In this document: piece by piece, positions 6,662-9,610 of the stretch
Position numbering within the stretch: position 1 is the stretch's first letter
Layout: each line of letters begins with the position of its first letter
From: an uncultured Fretibacterium sp.
Lineage (GTDB): Bacteria; Synergistota; Synergistia; Synergistales; Aminobacteriaceae
Assembly: GCA_905373185.1 (NCBI GenBank)
Contig: CAJPSE010000054.1
Span: 1-9,610 of the forward strand
Length of the DNA stretch: 9,610 bases
Reading direction: 5' to 3'
Notes under the pieces: generated by a model
What the model was told of the DNA's origin: nothing
The model's input: the letters and a program-made list of their open reading frames with translations, nothing else
The model's database searches: none
Made by a program: the position numbers and the translations under genes

Positions 6662-8222
6662 CGTTAAAAAGGAATTTGGCGATTACCAGACTCCGGTATC
6701 CTTTGCCGAAGAGGTTTGTCTTTTGTTAAAATCGAAAACAGACTTTGTGCCGGATCTTATTCTGGAGCCTACCTGTGGAGTGGGAAATTTTCTAAGGGCA
6801 GCCGCAGAATATTATCCCGGCGTTTCCATGATTGGGGTGGACATCAATTCCAGCTCCCTCGAGAGGGCGGCAGCATCTCTTCGAGGGCTCCCCGTTCGTC
6901 TTATTCATGAAAACATCTTTGATTTTGACTTTGCCTCTGACTTTGCCTCCTTGAAGGACGGGGCAGGACGAATCCTGGTGCTTGGCAATCCTCCGTGGGT
7001 CACCAATAGCGGGCTTTCTCAGTTGATGGGCACAAATTGTCCTCGGAAAAGCAACTTTAAGGGACTCAGAGGGTTTGAAGCCATAACGGGCAAGTCCAAT
7101 TTCGATATCTGCGAGTATATCATCCTCGACATGCTTCATCAGCTGAAATCAAAAGAAGTGCTTCTGGGGATGCTCTGTAAGACCTCGGTGGCCTATACTG
7201 TCATACAGTATCTTTATAACAGTGGAGCGATCCCCCTCTCCTTTGTCGAGGTGGTTCATTTCGACGCAAAAGAGGTTTTCGGAGTTGCCGTCGATGCCTG
7301 TCTGCTGATTTTAATGCTGGACGCGCAGATGCGCTGGGAGGGAACCTTTAAACGTTCCTTTATGGGAGGACAGACTTTGAGGTGCTCGGATTCGAGGTGC
7401 TCGGAGTCGGAGAGTCTTTCTGCTGGATTTAGGGAGGGGCGTTTTTATACGGATCTTCGGATATATGATGCCGGGATTGATGGCGATAGCTGTGTGGAAT
7501 GGCGGCAGGGGCTGAAACATGATTGTGCGAAGGTTTTTGAGCTGACTTTAGAGGAGGGGGGGTTAAAAAACGGCTGGGGAGAAGTCGTGTCCATTGAACC
7601 TGAGCTCGTTTACCCCCTCATGAAGAGTAGTCACGTAAAAAGGTATGTGCCGGGGCAGCCGTTTGAGACTTACGTCCTCGTAACCCAGCGTTCCATAGGG
7701 GAACCTACGGACAGGATTGCCTGCTGTGCACCGAGAGCTTGGAGTTACCTGCAAAGATACGCAAAACTTATAGGAAGCAGAAAAAGTTCCATTTACAAGG
7801 GATCGCCGCCATTTTCAATTTTTGGGATCGGCGCTTATTCCTTTGTCCCATACAAGGTGGTGCTTTCGGGGTTCTATAAGGAGCCTCTTTTCAGGCTGGT
7901 TCATGCTTGTAAGCCTGTGATGGTGGATGATACCTGTTATTTTATTGGATTTGATAATTTTGATGATGCGTATGTTGCAGAGTGCCTCCTCAACTCCAGC
8001 GAGGTCAGGAATTTTTTGCGAGGCATTGTAGACCTGTCGGCGAAGCGTCCCTACTCTAAAAAGATCCTGGGGCGGATAGATTTCGGAAAACTGACGGAGC
8101 GTCTTGACTATGGAACGTTGAAGGGGCAGGAAAGATCGGAGCAGGGGGCTGTTTTGACGGAGGGGATGTATCATTCTTTTTGCGAGAAATATTGCCGCAG
8201 AGACTTTGTGCTGAATTTTTAA
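6645..8222 (+). CDS. N6-adenine DNA methyltransferase of a type II R-M system, gamma-type motif order
   Basis: From the ATG at 6645 the protein has 525 residues. Motif order is that of gamma-type adenine methyltransferases: motif X-like GDYQTP (12-17), SAM-binding motif I LEPTCGVGNFL (40-50), acidic motif II GVDIN with Asp66, motif III around ENIFDFDF (89-96) and catalytic motif IV NPPW (115-118). The conserved-looking stretch GKSNFDICEY follows at 149-158. The C-terminal half, including RKSSIYKG near 379-386 and FSIFGIG just after, resembles the target-recognition region of TaqI-like or Eco57I-like enzymes. It would methylate adenine in the site cut by the neighbouring nuclease and so protect the host. 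The frame is open 72 bases further upstream, but the ATG at 6645 fits the family start and overlaps the endonuclease gene by 17 bases. No strong ribosome binding site precedes it, so translational coupling is likely. A 15-bp in-frame duplication occurs at residues 246-255. Confidence 0.88.
   Translation: MTGIDSVKKEFGDYQTPVSFAEEVCLLLKSKTDFVPDLILEPTCGVGNFLRAAAEYYPGVSMIGVDINSSSLERAAASLRGLPVRLIHENIFDFDFASDFASLKDGAGRILVLGNPPWVTNSGLSQLMGTNCPRKSNFKGLRGFEAITGKSNFDICEYIILDMLHQLKSKEVLLGMLCKTSVAYTVIQYLYNSGAIPLSFVEVVHFDAKEVFGVAVDACLLILMLDAQMRWEGTFKRSFMGGQTLRCSDSRCSESESLSAGFREGRFYTDLRIYDAGIDGDSCVEWRQGLKHDCAKVFELTLEEGGLKNGWGEVVSIEPELVYPLMKSSHVKRYVPGQPFETYVLVTQRSIGEPTDRIACCAPRAWSYLQRYAKLIGSRKSSIYKGSPPFSIFGIGAYSFVPYKVVLSGFYKEPLFRLVHACKPVMVDDTCYFIGFDNFDDAYVAECLLNSSEVRNFLRGIVDLSAKRPYSKKILGRIDFGKLTERLDYGTLKGQERSEQGAVLTEGMYHSFCEKYCRRDFVLNF
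7380..7409 (+). repeat. In-frame 15-bp tandem duplication inside the methyltransferase gene
   Basis: Units aggtgctcggattcg (7380-7394) and aggtgctcggagtcg (7395-7409) differ by one base. They encode RCSDS and RCSES, residues 246-255, in a serine- and acid-rich stretch between the catalytic half and the presumed target-recognition half. A multiple of three keeps the frame open. Confidence 0.85.
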
Positions 8223-8231
8223 GTGTTTTTC

Positions 8232-8237
8232 AGGAGG
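8232..8237 (+). promoter_or_regulatory. Strong ribosome binding site of gspG
   Basis: AGGAGG is followed by a 7-base T-rich spacer and the ATG at 8245. It lies only 9 bases after the methyltransferase stop. It supports the upstream start for gspG over the internal ATG at 8275, although the latter would give a more typical six-residue prepilin leader (MARRAG). Confidence 0.7.
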
Positions 8238-8244
8238 TTTTTTT

Positions 8245-8688
8245 ATGAACGGCAAACACAGGACAATACGGCGTATGGCCCGCCGGGCGGGCTTCACCCT
8301 GATCGAGATCATGGTGGTGGTGGTGATTCTGGGCCTGCTGGCGGCGCTGGTGGTGCCGCGTATCGGCTCGCAGGTGGACGAGGCGAAGCGCACGATGGTG
8401 CGGACGCAGATTAAGGAGTTGGAGGGAGCGCTGGATATGTACCGTCTGAACAACGGCTTCTACCCCAGCACCCAACAGGGGCTCGACGCGCTGGTGAAGG
8501 CGCCGACCACCTCGCCGGTTCCCAAGCGCTACCAGGAGGGTGGGTACATCAAGAGCGTCCCCGACGATCCCTGGGGCAACCCCTACATCTACCGCAATAA
8601 GAACGGCCGGGTCCAGATCGTCAGCACGGGCCCGGACGGCGAGGAGGGCGGGGAGGGGAATGACGCCGACATCACCAACGACGATTAG
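8245..8688 (+). CDS. gspG: T2SS major pseudopilin GspG
   Basis: GspG polymerises in the periplasm into the pseudopilus that pushes substrate through GspD. The 147-residue precursor has a basic leader ending in RRAG, then FTLIEIMVVVVILGLLAALVVPRI. Prepilin peptidase would cut after Gly16, leaving Phe17 N-methylated and Glu21 at the key mature position 5. The rest is typical: ALDMYRLNNGFYPSTQQGLDALV, then DPWGNPYIYR, and a C-terminal acidic segment GPDGEEGGEGNDADITNDD that matches the calcium-binding end of the family. High GC returns here, unlike the preceding methyltransferase. Together with gspH, 15 bases downstream, it forms the resumed T2SS operon. Its own strong ribosome binding site means it can be translated wherever transcription comes from. 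Confidence 0.96.
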   Translation: MNGKHRTIRRMARRAGFTLIEIMVVVVILGLLAALVVPRIGSQVDEAKRTMVRTQIKELEGALDMYRLNNGFYPSTQQGLDALVKAPTTSPVPKRYQEGGYIKSVPDDPWGNPYIYRNKNGRVQIVSTGPDGEEGGEGNDADITNDD

Positions 8689-8703
8689 CTCTGCCTAGGG
8701 AGT

Positions 8704-9246
8704 ATGGGGGGACGGAAGACGCGCGTGGGACGCCTCGATAAAATCAAAAAAAACAAAAACGGCCGATCGGCGTTCACGCTCATCGAGATCATGATCGTGC
8801 TGGCGATCGTCGGCCTGCTGGCCGGGATGGTCGTCCCGCGCATCTTCCGCTACAGGGAGCCTCCGGCCGTCCGGCTGCAGCGCACGGTCGAGGAGGCCTC
8901 GAACCTCGCGCTCTCCGGGGTGTCCATCCGCCTGAAGCTGGAGCCGGCCGAGTCCGGCGGACACGGCAGTGTGCGCCGCGGGCGGATCGCCGCCGAGGTG
9001 CTGGCCAAGACGGAGGACCCCGCCACCCCCGGCCGGGAGACGCTCGCCTGGTCGCCCGTCAGGCTGACCTACCTCCCCGAGGGCGAGGGCTGGCGCCTCG
9101 ACCCCGAGATCGTTTATTTTTACACGGACGGTTCCTGCACGCCCGCCCGCATTTCCTGGACGCAGCCTGGCGCCCCGGACTCGGATACCGAGACGTTTCT
9201 GCTGACCGTCACCGGCTACCTCTTCGAGCAGGAGCGCCGGAGATGA
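8704..9246 (+). CDS. gspH: T2SS pseudopilin, GspH-type
   Basis: The 180-residue precursor has a prepilin-type N-terminus: a long basic leader, then AFTLIEIMIVLAIVGLLAGMVVPRI. The mature protein would begin at Phe24 with Glu28 at position 5. As in the GspI-type protein, Ala and not Gly precedes the cleavage site. The globular part is beta-rich, with WSPVRLTYLPEGEGWRLD and a closing strand FLLTVTGYLFEQ. Position after gspG and the overall size favour GspH, a minor subunit near the pseudopilus tip, though the C-terminal domain is divergent. The start is uncertain: AGGG at 8697-8700 is only 3 bases from the ATG at 8704, and an in-frame GTG at 8725 would shorten the 23-residue leader to 16. Its TGA overlaps the ATG of the MazE-like remnant in an ATGA arrangement. 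Confidence 0.82.
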   Translation: MGGRKTRVGRLDKIKKNKNGRSAFTLIEIMIVLAIVGLLAGMVVPRIFRYREPPAVRLQRTVEEASNLALSGVSIRLKLEPAESGGHGSVRRGRIAAEVLAKTEDPATPGRETLAWSPVRLTYLPEGEGWRLDPEIVYFYTDGSCTPARISWTQPGAPDSDTETFLLTVTGYLFEQERRR

Positions 9247-9446
9247 CCCCGTTCCCCACCATTCCGGAGCAGGCGGGGCTGGAGGTCGGTGTGTCCGTGG
9301 CCCTGCAGGTCCATGAGGGCGGCATTATGCTTCGTTCCGTGAGGAAAAAATACTCTCTTGACGACCTTCTGACAGGCGACTTCCGGCAGGGACCGGAGGA
9401 AAGGGCCTGGACGGGACGGGTCTCCAGAGGGCGTGAGCTTTTATGA
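9243..9446 (+). pseudogene. MazE/AbrB-like antitoxin remnant, N-terminus missing
   Basis: The 67 residues include AEQAG-like IPEQAGLEVG, then VSVALQVHEGGIMLRSVRKK and YSLDDLLTG, the pattern of MazE-type antitoxins with an AbrB-like swapped-hairpin DNA-binding domain followed by a toxin-binding tail. A normal MazE starts with a strand of the Q-K-W-G-N-S-L-x-x-R-I-P type; here only MTPFPT precedes IPEQAG, and the frame upstream runs into gspH codons with no such strand. About 12-16 N-terminal residues therefore appear to be lost. No mazF toxin gene follows: the + strand has no further gene of any size up to 9610. The ATG overlaps the gspH stop, so it could still be translated by coupling. A short but functional antitoxin-like regulator cannot be excluded. 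Confidence 0.6.
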
Positions 9447-9452
9447 AGCATT

Positions 9453-9465
9453 CCGCGAGTCGCGG
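9453..9465 (+). terminator. Weak hairpin after the operon, doubtful terminator
   Basis: CCGCG (9453-9457) and CGCGG (9461-9465) form a 5-bp stem with a 3-base loop just after the MazE-like remnant. No U-tract follows directly. It lies between convergent genes, where a terminator would be expected, but the signal is weak. Confidence 0.2.
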
Positions 9466-9500
9466 TGGACTGAAATCTTAGCCTGATTTTCCCCAGCTCT

Positions 9501-9610
9501 TCAATCCCGCCCCCGCAGCCTTTCGTAAAGCGCCTCCCGAACGTCCCATCCCAGGGCGGAGGCGGCGTACTCCACCACATCGGCCAGTGCCCCGGGCGCG
9601 CCCATGCGCC
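9501..9610 (-). CDS. C-terminal end of an unidentified protein, cut by the window edge
   Basis: Reading the - strand from the window end gives an open frame ending at a TGA at 9503-9501. The last residues include ADVVEYAASALGWD and then VREALYERLRGRD, which read like a regular amphipathic helix pair with high-GC codon use. An ATG at 9605-9603 is in frame, but the frame stays open beyond it, so the true start is probably outside the window. I do not recognise the family from this fragment. It is convergent with the T2SS operon and so belongs to another transcription unit. Confidence 0.5.
   Translation of the reverse strand, partial: RMGAPGALADVVEYAASALGWDVREALYERLRGRD

Larger units (their letters stand above)
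5953..8222 (+). mobile_element. Probable horizontally acquired restriction-modification cassette
   Basis: The two-gene block has clearly lower GC and different codon use (many AAA, TTT, GAT and ATT codons) than the T2SS genes on both sides. Hand counts of 60-base samples give 37% (6121-6180), 50% (6781-6840) and 33% (7921-7980) against 75% at 1681-1740. The change coincides with the cassette edges, just after the hairpin on the left and just before the gspG ribosome binding site on the right. No transposase, integrase, terminal inverted repeat or target-site duplication is visible, so the mechanism of entry is unknown. The exact boundaries are estimates. Confidence 0.6.

Noticed and set aside
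8179..8230. Possible promoter before gspG (TTGCCG near 8193)
   Set aside because: The matching -10 position reads only a T run without a TATAAT-like hexamer, so the pair is not convincing.
5904..8244. Target-site duplication or terminal inverted repeats around the R-M cassette
   Set aside because: Comparing the bases after gspF with those before gspG shows only A-rich and T-rich runs, with no clear shared direct repeat or inverted ends.
8745..8765. A-rich stretch in gspH resembling the A-rich stretch after gspF (5906-5918)
   Set aside because: The gspH copy encodes lysine/asparagine codons of the leader; the likeness is short and explained by low complexity.
9443..9481. Twelve-codon frame (MKHSASRGGLKS) overlapping the end of the MazE-like remnant as ATGA
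   Set aside because: Too short to judge, no clear ribosome binding site at good distance, and no resemblance to the start of MazF.

Overview
This window is most of a type II secretion system (T2SS) operon from a GC-rich diderm bacterium, interrupted by a low-GC type II restriction-modification (R-M) cassette. A T2SS needs an outer membrane, so the host is Gram-negative in architecture. The gene order, with gspI ahead of gspD, is not the usual proteobacterial gspC-D-E-F-G-H-I-J-K order. The flavour of GspC, GspI and the MazE-like remnant makes me think of Synergistota, but that is an impression and not a proof.

Layout, all on the + strand unless stated: 3' part of gspC (2-688), gspI-type minor pseudopilin (695-1033), a 131-base spacer with three copies of a 14-bp repeat, gspD secretin (1165-3183, probable TTG start), gspE ATPase (3185-4741), gspF inner-membrane platform (4752-5903), a short spacer with a GC-rich hairpin, then the R-M cassette: a putative PD-(D/E)xK endonuclease (5987-6661) overlapping a gamma-type N6-adenine DNA methyltransferase (6645-8222). 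The secretion operon resumes with gspG major pseudopilin (8245-8688) and a gspH-type pseudopilin (8704-9246). A MazE-like antitoxin lacking its N-terminal strand (9243-9446) overlaps the end of gspH. The C-terminal end of an unidentified gene runs convergently on the - strand (9501-9610). No stretch above 300 bases lacks a gene.

How the genes work together: GspD forms the outer-membrane channel. GspC links it to the inner membrane and is expected to bind substrate or secretin through its PDZ domain. GspF is the inner-membrane platform and GspE is the ATPase that drives assembly of the GspG pseudopilus, whose tip is expected to contain GspH and GspI. GspJ, K, L, M and the prepilin peptidase GspO are not in the window; some may lie upstream of base 1.

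The most notable feature is the R-M cassette between gspF and gspG, normally neighbouring genes. Hand-counted 60-base samples give about 75% GC in gspD (1681-1740) but 37% (6121-6180) and 33% (7921-7980) in the cassette, and the composition changes at the cassette edges. It is co-directional with the operon and leaves the gspF stop and the gspG ribosome binding site intact, so the secretion operon may still be transcribed through it.
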